Shown: piece after piece, positions 8,089 through 16,051 of the stretch
Layout: each line of letters opens with the position of its first letter
How positions within the stretch are numbered: the first letter of the stretch is position 1
Notes under the pieces: generated by a model
Database searches by the model: none
What the model was told of the DNA's origin: nothing
Seen by the model: only the letters and a program-made list of their open reading frames with translations
DNA from: Kocuria flava
Lineage (GTDB): Bacteria > Actinomycetota > Actinomycetes > Actinomycetales > Micrococcaceae
Direction: 5' to 3'
DNA length: 64,000 nt
NCBI RefSeq assembly: GCF_001482365.1
Contig: NZ_CP013254.1
Location: forward strand, 3,224,001 to 3,288,000
Position numbers and translations under genes: made by a program

Positions 8089-9795
8089 TCAGCAGCCCGG
8101 CGCGGCGGCCGCGACGGCCTCCCGCAGCCGGGCGTGCAGGGCGCGCAGCTGCGCCCGGTCGGCGGGCACCTCGACCACGGAGCGCCCGCGCACCGGGGCC
8201 GCCAGGACCCGCCCAAGCTCGGCGGCCGTGCCGGCCCGCACGTGGGCGGCCCCCCAGCCGGCGCACAACGCGTCCAGGCGCGCGGTGTGCGGGGTGCCGA
8301 AGAAGCGCTCGACGACGTCGCGGTACCGCTCGTCCCGCTCCCCCAGCGCCCCGTGCTCGAGGGTCGCGAAGATCCCGCCGCCGCCGTCGTTGAGCACCAC
8401 CACCTGCAGGTCGGGCTCCCGCTCCCCGGTGCCCAGCAGCAGCGACGAGGCGTCGTGCAGGAACGTCAGGTCCCCCAGCAGCGCCCGCACCGGCCGCCCC
8501 GCGCCCAGGCCCGCCCCGGCGGCCGTGGCCACGGTCCCGTCGATGCCGGCCAGCCCCCGGTTGGCCACGACCGGCGGAGCGGCCGGGCCCGGGCGGGCGG
8601 CGAGGTCGAGGTCGCGCACCGGGTTGGACGAGCCGGCCACGAGCAGCGCCCCGTCCCGGGCGCACGCGGCCCACACGGCCGCGGCCACCGCCGGGCCGCT
8701 CACCGGGCCGCGGGCGAGCAGCGCCGCCACGGCGTCGTCGGCGGCGGCCCCGGCCCGCCGCCAGGCGGGCAGCCACCCCGGGGCGCCGCGGCCCGTGAAG
8801 GCGGCCGCGGCCGCCCAGTCCGGCAGGACCTCCTCGCGGCGCCGGCCCGGTTCGCACCACGCCACCGGGTCGGGGCGCACGGCGGCGGTCGCGACGTCCG
8901 GGCGCTGCAGCAGCGCCGCCACGGGCCGGGAGAGGGTGGGCCGGCCCACGAGCAGGACGCGCTCGACGCCTGCGCCCAGCGCGGTGCCGAGCAGCAGCCG
9001 GTAGGCCCCGGCGGCGTTCGGGCCGCGACGCGCCCCGGAGGAGGGCTCGGCCAGCAGCGGCAGCCCGAGCGCCTCGGCGAAGCGCGCGGCGTCCGGGCCG
9101 GCGCCGTCGCCCGCGACGACGACCGCCCGGGACCGGTCCCCGGCCGCGTCGGGGCCGGGCACGGGCCCGGCCCCGACGGCGGGCAGGGCGAGCGCACCCG
9201 GGCCGGCGGGGCCGGTGCGGGCGGCGAGGTCCCGGGCCCAGCCGGCCAGCTCCGGGCCGTCCTCCGGTGCCGGGTGCAGGGGGTCGCGCAGGGCGACGTT
9301 GAGGTGGACCGGTCCCGCCGGGGCGCCGGCCAGGGCCGCCAGCACCGGGGCGAGGCGGGCGGGCACGTCCTCGTCCTCGGGCAGCAGGTCGAGCCCGGCG
9401 CGGACGTGGTCGCCGAAGATCCCCGGCTGGCGGGTGGTCTGGTTGGCGCCCGTCCCGCGCAGCTCGGGCGGGCGGTCGGCGGTGAGCAGCACGAGGGGCA
9501 CCTCGGCGTGGTCGGCCTCGAGCGCGGCCGGCAGCAGGTTGCCGACCGCGGTGCCGGAGGTCGTCAGCACGGCGGCGGGCCGGCCGGTGGCGCGCGCGAT
9601 GCCCAGGGCGGTGAAGGCGGCCCCCCGCTCGTCGACGCGCACGTGCACCTCGAGCGCCGCGGCGGCGTGCGCGGCCGCCGCCGCGTAGGCCAGGGGAGCC
9701 GAGCGGGAGCCGGGGGCGACGACGAGGTGGCGGGTGCCGGCGGCGACGAGCGCGGTCAGGACGGCGCGGGCGGTGGCCAGGGAGGAGGTGCTCAC
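8089..9795 (-). CDS. menD: 2-succinyl-5-enolpyruvyl-6-hydroxy-3-cyclohexene-1-carboxylate synthase
   Basis: Thiamine-diphosphate enzyme joining isochorismate and 2-oxoglutarate to SEPHCHC, second step of the men pathway. 568 residues, a normal MenD length. Visible: VAPGSRSAPL near residue 27, the catalytic-Glu segment HVRVDERGAAF, TTSGTAVGN, the TADRPPELRGTGANQT stretch, and the C-terminal ThDP/Mg motif (GDLTFLHD ... LNDGGGGIF). Start GTG at 9795 with a TACGCT hexamer 8 nt upstream and no Shine-Dalgarno, so translation is probably leaderless. Confidence 0.95.
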   Translation of the reverse strand: MSTSSLATARAVLTALVAAGTRHLVVAPGSRSAPLAYAAAAAHAAAALEVHVRVDERGAAFTALGIARATGRPAAVLTTSGTAVGNLLPAALEADHAEVPLVLLTADRPPELRGTGANQTTRQPGIFGDHVRAGLDLLPEDEDVPARLAPVLAALAGAPAGPVHLNVALRDPLHPAPEDGPELAGWARDLAARTGPAGPGALALPAVGAGPVPGPDAAGDRSRAVVVAGDGAGPDAARFAEALGLPLLAEPSSGARRGPNAAGAYRLLLGTALGAGVERVLLVGRPTLSRPVAALLQRPDVATAAVRPDPVAWCEPGRRREEVLPDWAAAAAFTGRGAPGWLPAWRRAGAAADDAVAALLARGPVSGPAVAAAVWAACARDGALLVAGSSNPVRDLDLAARPGPAAPPVVANRGLAGIDGTVATAAGAGLGAGRPVRALLGDLTFLHDASSLLLGTGEREPDLQVVVLNDGGGGIFATLEHGALGERDERYRDVVERFFGTPHTARLDALCAGWGAAHVRAGTAAELGRVLAAPVRGRSVVEVPADRAQLRALHARLREAVAAAAPGC

Positions 9796-9803
9796 GGGCC
9801 ACC

Positions 9804-9809
9804 AGCGTA
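9804..9809 (-). promoter_or_regulatory. -10 element of menD (probable leaderless start)
   Basis: TACGCT on the minus strand ends 8 nt before the menD GTG. Confidence 0.5.
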
Positions 9810-9824
9810 GTGCCGCGGCACGGG

Positions 9825-9859
9825 CGCGCCCCCGTCCCGCGGCACGGGACGGGGGCGCG
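9825..9859 (-). terminator. Terminator hairpin after the PhoX-like gene
   Basis: 15-bp perfect inverted repeat (9825-9839 with 9845-9859), 5-nt loop, just downstream of the minus-strand PhoX-like gene. It also lies upstream of menD and would insulate menD from read-through. Confidence 0.65.
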
Positions 9860-9882
9860 GGACGGGGGCGCGGGACGGGGCC
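9845..9882. repeat. 13-bp tandem repeat, three units
   Basis: Units CGGGACGGGGGCG at 9845-9857 and 9858-9870, then an imperfect 12-nt third copy at 9871-9882. The first copy forms the right arm of the hairpin at 9825-9859, so repeat expansion may have built the terminator. Confidence 0.7.
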
Positions 9883-9885
9883 GGC

Positions 9886-12081
9886 TCAGTAGGAGCGGCG
9901 GGCGCGCCGGGCCGCGGTCTTCGTCCGCACCGTCGCCTTGCCGCGGTAGCCGCGGTAGCGGGGGCCGCGGCTGCCGTTCTTGCGCCGCTTGTGCCGGTTG
10001 CGCTCGCGGCCCGGGGCGTCGTGGACCGCGCCGGGGAACTCGGGCTCCTCGCCGCGGCCGACGGCGAAGACCTGGGCGACGGACGGGCGCGGCAGGGACC
10101 ACTCGCCCTCCCCCTCCCGGGTCTCGACGACGTAGTCGGGGAAGTAGGAGCGGGGCTCCTCGAAGGTCCCGTCCTCGCCCGGGTGCTGGACGGCCACGTA
10201 GACCATGCGCTCGCGGTCGTGGATCACGGGCCCGCAGGTCTCGGCGTCCTGGGGCACGGCGAGGAACTGCTCGACGTTGCCGCGCTGGGTGCCGGTGAGG
10301 CCGACCTTGAACAGCCCGTCGTTGTAGTCGATCGTGCCGGGGGCGCCGTCGGTGGAGATCCACAGGTTGCCCACCGAGTCGAAGGCGAGGTTGTCGGGGC
10401 AGGAGATCGGCGAGACCTTCTCGGCGGGGAAGCCGGCGAAGTAGGCCGAGGCGTTCTTCGCGGGGTCCCCGGCGACGATGAGGATGCTCCAGTCGAAGCG
10501 CACGGCGTCCGCGCGGTTGCCGCGCTCGGTGAGCTCGAGGACGTGGCCGTCGCGGTTCTGGGTGCGGGGGTTGGCCTCGTCGGGGCCGGCCTTGCCCTCG
10601 GTGCCGCGCTGGGTGTTGTTGGTCAGCGCCACGTAGAGCCTGCCGGTGTGCGGGGAGGGCTCGACGTCCTCGGGGCGGTCCATCTTCGTGGCGCCGGCCC
10701 TGTCCGCGGCCAGGCGGGTGAAGACGAGGACCTCCTCGACGGTCATGCCCTCGACGGCCGAGGCCCCGTCCACGACCAGCGGCAGCCACTGCCCCGAGCC
10801 GTCGAACGCCCCGTCGGAGGGCAGCCGCCCGGAGCCGTCGATCTCCGCCTCGGTGTCCCCGGTGAACCGCGCCACGTAGAGGTCGCCCTCGGACAGCAGC
10901 GTGAGGTTGTGGGCGCGGTCGCCCTCGCGGTACTTCTTCGCGGAGACGAACTTGTAGAGGTAGTCGAAGCGCTCGTCGTCGCCGGAGTAGGCGACCACGG
11001 TGCCGTCCTCGGCCACGCGCACGTTCGCGCCCTCGTGCTTGAACCGGCCCAGGCTCGTGTGCTTGACCGGGGTCGAGGACGGGTCCTGCGGGTCGATCTC
11101 CACGACCCAGCCGAAGCGGTGCGGCTCGTTCTCGTAGCCGGGCAGCGTGGAGTCGAAGCGCGGCTCGACCTCGTGCCAGCGCCGGCTCGGGGCCTCGGTG
11201 GAGATCCCGTAGCGCTGCTGCTCGGCGGAGCCGTTGCCCTTGAAGTACTGGTTGAAGTTCTCCTCGCCGGACAGGACGGTGCCCCAGGGGGTGGTGCCGC
11301 CGGCGCAGTTGTTCTGCGTCCCGAGCACCAGGGCGCCCGTGGGGTCGTCCCGGGTCCTCAGCAGGTCGGAGCCGGCCGCGGGGCCGTCGACGGCGAAGGG
11401 GGTCTCGAGGGTGATCCGCCGGTTGCGGGACCCGCCGCGCACGTAGGACCAGGGGCGGCCCGGGCCGGTGCGGGCGATCTCGACCACGGACATCCCGTGG
11501 GCGGCCATGGCCACCCGGGCCACCCGCTCGAGGTCGCCCTGCTGGTCGGCCGGGAACATGAGGTTCTCGTTGGTGTACTCGTGGTTGCTCACCAGCACGC
11601 CGGTGCGCCCGCCGCGGTCCTGGATGACGTCGAGGTAGTCGCAGTTGTAGCCGAACTGGCGGGCCTGGGCCTCGGGGGTCTGGGCACGGGGGTCGAACTC
11701 CGGGGAGTCGTCGAAGAGCGGGTCGCCCCAGCGGATGATCGGCGACCAGTCGTAGCCCTCCGGCACGGTGAGGTCGTCGACGGTGTTCGGGACGGGGTCG
11801 ATCGGGGTGAAGGACAGTCCCCGGCCGCGGCCGTGGGCCTGGGCGGCCTCCGGGGCGGCGCCGACGACGCCGACGGTCACGGCGGCCGCGGCCCCGAGGC
11901 CCAGGGCCGAGCGGCGGCTCAGGGCGGCGTTCGCGATGTCGCGGAAGTAGCCGTTGCCGGAGGTGTTGCACTCCGGGCCGGCGCAGGCGCTCGCGCACTT
12001 GAGCTGACAGGTCACCGGGCTGCGCTTGCCGCGGGTGTGCCCCAGCAGCGGCAGGAAGGGGCGCTTGGCGGTCTCGGTCAT
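9886..12081 (-). CDS. PhoX-like alkaline phosphatase (DUF839), Tat-exported
   Basis: Predicted secreted phosphatase of the PhoX/DUF839 family, 731 residues. The N-terminus carries a Cys cluster (CQLKCASACAGPEC, about 25-38) and the NTSGNGYFRDI block typical of actinobacterial PhoX, then a twin-arginine motif (SRRSALGLG, near 55) before a hydrophobic stretch and Ala-x-Ala, so export by Tat is expected. The body is a beta-propeller with Ca-site-type blocks such as LVSNHEYTNEN and EDVEPSPHTGRLYVALTNN. The start at 12081 follows GGGGAGAG; a Met 22 codons earlier lacks one. The last ~40 residues are strikingly Arg/Lys-rich. Phosphate scavenging is the known family role. Confidence 0.88.
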   Translation of the reverse strand: MTETAKRPFLPLLGHTRGKRSPVTCQLKCASACAGPECNTSGNGYFRDIANAALSRRSALGLGAAAAVTVGVVGAAPEAAQAHGRGRGLSFTPIDPVPNTVDDLTVPEGYDWSPIIRWGDPLFDDSPEFDPRAQTPEAQARQFGYNCDYLDVIQDRGGRTGVLVSNHEYTNENLMFPADQQGDLERVARVAMAAHGMSVVEIARTGPGRPWSYVRGGSRNRRITLETPFAVDGPAAGSDLLRTRDDPTGALVLGTQNNCAGGTTPWGTVLSGEENFNQYFKGNGSAEQQRYGISTEAPSRRWHEVEPRFDSTLPGYENEPHRFGWVVEIDPQDPSSTPVKHTSLGRFKHEGANVRVAEDGTVVAYSGDDERFDYLYKFVSAKKYREGDRAHNLTLLSEGDLYVARFTGDTEAEIDGSGRLPSDGAFDGSGQWLPLVVDGASAVEGMTVEEVLVFTRLAADRAGATKMDRPEDVEPSPHTGRLYVALTNNTQRGTEGKAGPDEANPRTQNRDGHVLELTERGNRADAVRFDWSILIVAGDPAKNASAYFAGFPAEKVSPISCPDNLAFDSVGNLWISTDGAPGTIDYNDGLFKVGLTGTQRGNVEQFLAVPQDAETCGPVIHDRERMVYVAVQHPGEDGTFEEPRSYFPDYVVETREGEGEWSLPRPSVAQVFAVGRGEEPEFPGAVHDAPGRERNRHKRRKNGSRGPRYRGYRGKATVRTKTAARRARRSY

Positions 12082-12241
12082 GGTCTCTCCCCTGGGGACG
12101 GGGCGCGCGGCACGGGCCGCGGCCGGAGGTCTCGGATGCGGGTCCACTGCACCACCACCGCATGAGGCCCCGGGGGCGGCGAGGGAAAGCCCAGGTTAAC
12201 GAGCGGTGGCCGGGCGGGACGGGCGGCGCGCCGCGCGGAGT

Positions 12242-12255
12242 GTGACCCGTGTCAC
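12242..12255. promoter_or_regulatory. Short inverted repeat between menC and the PhoX-like gene
   Basis: GTGAC-CCGT-GTCAC, overlapping the menC stop codon. Nearby on the minus strand, at about 12195-12201, a single GTTAACC resembles a PHO-box half unit. Neither is strong enough to name a regulator. Confidence 0.2.
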
Positions 12256-13256
12256 CCCTCGGCGGCGAGCGCGTGCACCCGCCGCAGCCGCTCGAGCCAC
12301 CACTGCCGCCGGGGGGCGGGCACGGCGTGGTGGGCGAGCAGCTGCGGGTCGGGGACGGCCTCGCGCAGCTCGAGCTCGCCGTCGACCGGGCGCAGCGGCG
12401 CGGCGAGCACGTCGGCCTCCAGCAGCGAGACCGTTCCCAGCCCGCAGGCCCACGGCAGCTCCGGCAGGGCGGCGGCGAGGGCCAGCCCGGCCCGGATGCC
12501 CACCGAGGAGTCGAGGGCGGAGCTGACGACCGCGGGCAGCCCGGCCGCGGCGACGACCTCCAGGGCGCGGCGCACCCCGCCCAGGGGTGCGGCCTTGACG
12601 ACGAGCAGGTCCGCGGCCCCGGCCCGGGCCACGGCGAGGGGGTCCTCCTCCTTGCGCACGGACTCGTCGGCGGCCACGAGCACGGGCACGCCCCGGTCGG
12701 CCAGGCCCTCGCGCACGGCGGCGAGCTCCCCGATGCCGGCCGCCGGCTGCTCCGCGTAGGCCAGCCCGTGCCGGGCCAGCCGCTCCAGGGCCCGCAGGGC
12801 CGCGGGGACCTCCCACCCGCCGTTGGCGTCCACGCGCAGCTCCGCCCCGGGCAGCAGCGCGCGCACGGCGGCGACGCGGGCGTCGTCGTCGTCGAGGTCC
12901 TGGCCGCGCTCGGCGACCTTGATCTTCACGGCCCCCACCCGGCCGGCGTAGCCGGCGAGGACCTCCGGCACCCGGTCCGCGGGCACGGCGGGGACGGTGG
13001 CGTTGACGGGGATCCGGGTGCGCCGCGGGGCCGGGAAGCCGCGCCAGGCGGTGTCGGCGGCTGCGCGCAGCCACGCGAGGGCCTCCGCGTCCCCGTACTC
13101 GGGGAACGGGCCGAACTCGGCCCAGCCGGCCGGCCCGCGCAGCAGCGCGGTCTCGCGCACGTCGATGCCGCGGAAGCGCACGCGCAGCGGCAGGGCGACG
13201 ACGTGGACCTCGGCGAGCAGCTCGTCGACGGGGGGCAGGGGCGGGTGGGCGTCCAT
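12252..13256 (-). CDS. menC: o-Succinylbenzoate synthase
   Basis: Enolase-superfamily dehydratase forming o-succinylbenzoate in menaquinone synthesis. 334 residues. Catalytic landmarks: VKIKVAERG with the KxK acid/base lysines, metal ligands in LRVDANGGW, AYAEQP and VAADESV, and the second catalytic lysine in LLVVKAAPLGG. The ATG at 13256 is chosen over one at 13262 because a TAGGCT hexamer ends exactly 7 nt before it, the spacing seen at other leaderless starts here, whereas it would abut 13262. An amino acid racemase of the same superfamily is the alternative, but the other men genes are nearby. Confidence 0.93.
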   Translation of the reverse strand: MDAHPPLPPVDELLAEVHVVALPLRVRFRGIDVRETALLRGPAGWAEFGPFPEYGDAEALAWLRAAADTAWRGFPAPRRTRIPVNATVPAVPADRVPEVLAGYAGRVGAVKIKVAERGQDLDDDDARVAAVRALLPGAELRVDANGGWEVPAALRALERLARHGLAYAEQPAAGIGELAAVREGLADRGVPVLVAADESVRKEEDPLAVARAGAADLLVVKAAPLGGVRRALEVVAAAGLPAVVSSALDSSVGIRAGLALAAALPELPWACGLGTVSLLEADVLAAPLRPVDGELELREAVPDPQLLAHHAVPAPRRQWWLERLRRVHALAAEG

Positions 13257-13263
13257 GCCCATC

Positions 13264-13269
13264 AGCCTA
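13264..13269 (-). promoter_or_regulatory. -10 element of menC (decides the start)
   Basis: TAGGCT on the minus strand, 7 nt before the ATG at 13256 and only 1 nt from the alternative ATG at 13262. Confidence 0.5.
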
Positions 13270-13397
13270 TGCGCGCGCTCCCAGCCGGGGCCGGGCCGGG
13301 CGTGGCAGGATGGTGCTCCCGCGGGCGAGGACCCCGCCGTGCCCCGGTGCGCCCCGGCGCGGACCGCCCGCCCGAGACCGCCGAGCCCAGGAGCCCC

Positions 13398-14246
13398 ATG
13401 ACCACCACCGCCGTCCGTCCGCGGACCACCGCCGGCCAGGTGCTGGCCCACGTCCTCGGCGCCCTCGTGGCCTGGGCGGGGGCCGTGGGCGTGGGCGTCG
13501 TGGCCCTGACCACCGCGGCCGGGCAGTGGCTCGACGAGCGGGCCCTGAAGCAGGCGCACAACGCCTTCCCTGGCCTCACCGACCGCGGCCGGGAGCTGCT
13601 CGACCTCCTGCCGTGGGCGGTGGGCGGGATCTGCGCGGTGGCCCTGGTGGTGCTGGCCGTGCGGGCGCGCCGGCTCGCCCCGGCGCTGACGGGGGCGGCG
13701 GTCGTGGTGCTGTCCAACCTCACCGTGCAGCTGCTCAAGCGGGTGTTCGTGGACAAGCCCGACCTCGGCATCCAGGAGGCCGCGGCCAACTCCTTCCCCT
13801 CCGGGCACACGGCCGCGACGGCCGCCGCGGTCGCGGTCGTGCTGCTCGCCGCCCCGGCCGCCGCGCGGCCCGCGGTGGCCCTGCTCGGGGCGGGCGCGAT
13901 GACCGCCACGGGCATCGCCACGCTGGTCAACGGCTGGCACCGGCCCTCGGACGTGGTGGCCTCCCTGCTCGTGGTCGGCGGCTGGGCGGCGCTGGGCGGG
14001 CTCGTGCTGCGCCTGACCGGCCCCGCCGAGGGGCCCGTGCGCGGCGGGGGCCTCACGGCGCTGCTCGGGCTGGCCGGGGCGGGGGCGCTGCTGACGGGGC
14101 TGCTGCCGGCGTGGGTGGCCCTGGAGCGCCCGGGCGGGGGCTGGGCCGCGGTGGCCGGGTGCGCGGCGGTGCTGGGGGTCAGTCTGCTGACGGCTGCGGC
14201 GCTGACAGCGCTGCAGGCACCGCGCCGGCGGGGGCCTCGGACCTGA
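13398..14246 (+). CDS. PAP2-family membrane phosphatase
   Basis: 282-residue membrane protein with a phosphatidic-acid-phosphatase type 2 core. Visible motifs: a degenerate first motif (LKRVFVDKPDL, with Lys-Pro where Arg-Pro is usual), the second motif FPSGHTAAT near residue 137, and a third motif GWHRPSDV whose His and Asp are kept while the usual Ser-Arg is not. Six or more hydrophobic spans; the C-terminal ~80 residues form extra spans. Likely substrates are lipid phosphates such as undecaprenyl diphosphate or phosphatidate; this is inference. CAGGAG precedes the ATG. Its 3' end overlaps the convergent metallo-hydrolase gene by 68 bp. Confidence 0.85.
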   Translation: MTTTAVRPRTTAGQVLAHVLGALVAWAGAVGVGVVALTTAAGQWLDERALKQAHNAFPGLTDRGRELLDLLPWAVGGICAVALVVLAVRARRLAPALTGAAVVVLSNLTVQLLKRVFVDKPDLGIQEAAANSFPSGHTAATAAAVAVVLLAAPAAARPAVALLGAGAMTATGIATLVNGWHRPSDVVASLLVVGGWAALGGLVLRLTGPAEGPVRGGGLTALLGLAGAGALLTGLLPAWVALERPGGGWAAVAGCAAVLGVSLLTAAALTALQAPRRRGPRT

Positions 14247-15072
14247 TCCGCTCGAGCCGGTCCAGCAGCACCCGGGCGGAGCCGGGGGTGTAGGGCAGCC
14301 GGAACATCGAGGCGGTCACGGGGCGCATCCCGCCGGGGGCGGCCGCGGCGGCCTCGCTCGCGTCCACCCGCTCGATCGCGGTGCGCATCAGCCGCGCCTG
14401 CTCCCGCACGTGGCCGCGCTCCACGGGGCGGCCGTGGCCGGGGACGAACACCCGGTAGCGCTCCAGGTCCGCCAGCCGGTCGAGGGCCTCGGCCCAGCCG
14501 CGCGGGAAGGAGTCCTCAAACTGCGGGTCCGTGCCCTGCTCCACGAGGTCGCCCACGAACACGACGTCGTCGGTGCCCACGCACACGTCGTTGTCGGTGT
14601 GCGCCCGGCCCAGGGAGAAGAGCACGGCGCTGCGCTCCCCGAGGTCCACCCGGGCCAGGGCGGGGCGGCGCCCCGTGCCCGGCAGGTGCCGGTTGGGCGG
14701 GACCACGGCCGTGTCGGGGCCCTCCGCGGCGGCCATCTCCGGCTCGTGGGTGCCGACGTAGGAGCGGTGGTAGTCGGCGTGGGCGCGGATGGCCTCGGCG
14801 CAGCCGCGGTGGCCCCAGAACTCCTCGGCGCCCGCGCGGCGGAACACGGCGTTGCCCATGTAGTGGACGTGGTGGGCGTGGGTGTTCACGACCACCAGCG
14901 GCAGCGGGGTCACCGAGCGCACGGCCGCCAGGATCTCCGCGCCCTGGCGCGGCCCGGCCCCGGTGTCGACCACGAGGGCGCGCCGGGTCCCGAGCACGAG
15001 ACCGGAGTTCAGCCTCCAGTTGTCCGTGCTCACGGCGAAGACGCCGTCGCGGAGCTCGTTGATGCGGGTCAC
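14179..15072 (-). CDS. Metallo-beta-lactamase-fold hydrolase with altered metal motif
   Basis: 297-residue MBL-fold protein. It has the fold's order of metal motifs: THAHHVH at 64-70, a later His in GRAHTDND, Asp in FVGDLVEQG and His in FVPGHGRPV. In the first motif, canonically HxHxDH, the Asp that binds the second metal and activates water is Val69. The extra His68 is also unusual. Substrate unknown; the family includes glyoxalase II-like and quinoprotein-relay proteins. The GTG at 15072 is preferred because TACCCT ends 6 nt upstream; the ATG at 15114 would overlap the divergent gluQ start. Confidence 0.82.
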   Translation of the reverse strand: MTRINELRDGVFAVSTDNWRLNSGLVLGTRRALVVDTGAGPRQGAEILAAVRSVTPLPLVVVNTHAHHVHYMGNAVFRRAGAEEFWGHRGCAEAIRAHADYHRSYVGTHEPEMAAAEGPDTAVVPPNRHLPGTGRRPALARVDLGERSAVLFSLGRAHTDNDVCVGTDDVVFVGDLVEQGTDPQFEDSFPRGWAEALDRLADLERYRVFVPGHGRPVERGHVREQARLMRTAIERVDASEAAAAAPGGMRPVTASMFRLPYTPGSARVLLDRLERIRSEAPAGAVPAALSAPQPSAD

Positions 15073-15078
15073 CCGACC

Positions 15079-15084
15079 AGGGTA
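15079..15084 (-). promoter_or_regulatory. -10 element of the MBL-fold gene
   Basis: TACCCT on the minus strand, 6 nt before the GTG at 15072; it decides that start over the ATG at 15114. Confidence 0.5.
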
Positions 15085-15099
15085 CCGACCGCACCCGCC

Positions 15100-15105
15100 T
15101 ATCCT
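15100..15105 (+). promoter_or_regulatory. -10 element of gluQ (probable leaderless start)
   Basis: TATCCT ends 7 nt before the gluQ ATG at 15113. The divergent MBL-gene element lies 15 nt away, so the two promoters overlap. Confidence 0.55.
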
Positions 15106-15112
15106 GGTCCCC

Positions 15113-16051
15113 ATGACTTCCGACGGGACCGGGGATGCACCGCGCGGTGCGGGCCGCTACGCTCCGTCCCCCTCGGGGGACCTGCACGTGGGCAACCTGC
15201 GCACGGCGCTGCTGGCCTGGGCGCTCGCCCGCGGCAGCGGGCGCTCCTTCGTGCTGCGGATCGAGGACCTCGACCGGGTGCGCCCGGGCGCGGCGCGGCG
15301 CCAGCTGGCGGACCTGGCCCGCACGGGGCTGGACTGGGACGGTGAGCCGCTGCTGCAGTCGACGCGGGAGGCGGCCCACCGCGCGGTGGTCGAGCGGCTC
15401 ACGGCCGCGGGCCTGACCTACGAGTGCTACTGCACCCGCCGCGAGATCCGGGCGGCGGCGAGCGCCCCGCACGGCGCCCCGGGCGCCTACCCCGGCACGT
15501 GCCGGGACCTGGGCCCGGCCGAGCGGGCGGTGCGGCGGGCGGGGCGGGCCCCGGCGGTGCGGCTGCGCGCGCAGGTGCACGAGGAGACCGTCCTGGACCG
15601 GTGGGCCGGCCCGTACACGGGCGCGGTCGACGACCTCGTGCTGCTGCGCAACGACGGGCGGCCCGCCTACAACCTGGCGGTGGTCCTCGACGACGCCCAC
15701 CAGGGCGTGGACCAGGTGGTGCGCGGGGACGACCTGCTGCCCTCCACCCCGCGCCAGGCCCATCTCGCCGACCTGCTGGGGCTGCCCCGGCCCGAGTGGG
15801 TGCACGTGCCGCTGGTGCTCAACCCGCAGGGGCAGCGGCTGGCCAAGCGCGACGGCGCCGTGACCCTGGCGGACCTCGGGGCCGCGGGGGTGCCCGCGGA
15901 GGAGGCGGTCGCCCGGATCGTGGCCTCCCTGGGGCTGCCCGGGCGGCCCCGGACGGCGCAGGACGTCCTCGCCGTGCTCGACGAGGACGTCCTGCCGCGC
16001 GTGCCGTGGGTCCTGGACCCGCGGAAGTGGACGGCTCAGCGCACGGGCTGA
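15113..16051 (+). CDS. gluQ: Glutamyl-Q tRNA(Asp) synthetase
   Basis: Truncated class I glutamyl-tRNA synthetase paralogue that activates glutamate and attaches it to queuosine in tRNA(Asp). 312 residues, the size expected for GluQ and too short for GltX, which has a C-terminal anticodon domain missing here. Class I signatures: APSPSGDLHVGNLRTAL (HIGH-type, about residues 16-32) and LAKRDGA (KMSKS-type). The zinc site YECYCTRRE ... YPGTC matches the GluQ pattern. Convergent with aceB, overlapping its 3' end by 16 bp. Confidence 0.93.
   Translation: MTSDGTGDAPRGAGRYAPSPSGDLHVGNLRTALLAWALARGSGRSFVLRIEDLDRVRPGAARRQLADLARTGLDWDGEPLLQSTREAAHRAVVERLTAAGLTYECYCTRREIRAAASAPHGAPGAYPGTCRDLGPAERAVRRAGRAPAVRLRAQVHEETVLDRWAGPYTGAVDDLVLLRNDGRPAYNLAVVLDDAHQGVDQVVRGDDLLPSTPRQAHLADLLGLPRPEWVHVPLVLNPQGQRLAKRDGAVTLADLGAAGVPAEEAVARIVASLGLPGRPRTAQDVLAVLDEDVLPRVPWVLDPRKWTAQRTG

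Noticed and set aside
12195..12201. PHO box upstream of the PhoX-like gene
   Set aside because: Only one GTTAACC half unit is visible; PhoP sites are tandem repeats, so this is not enough to call.
15073..15114. Upstream ATG for the MBL-fold gene at 15114
   Set aside because: It overlaps the divergent gluQ start and promoter; a -10 hexamer sits 6 nt before the GTG at 15072.
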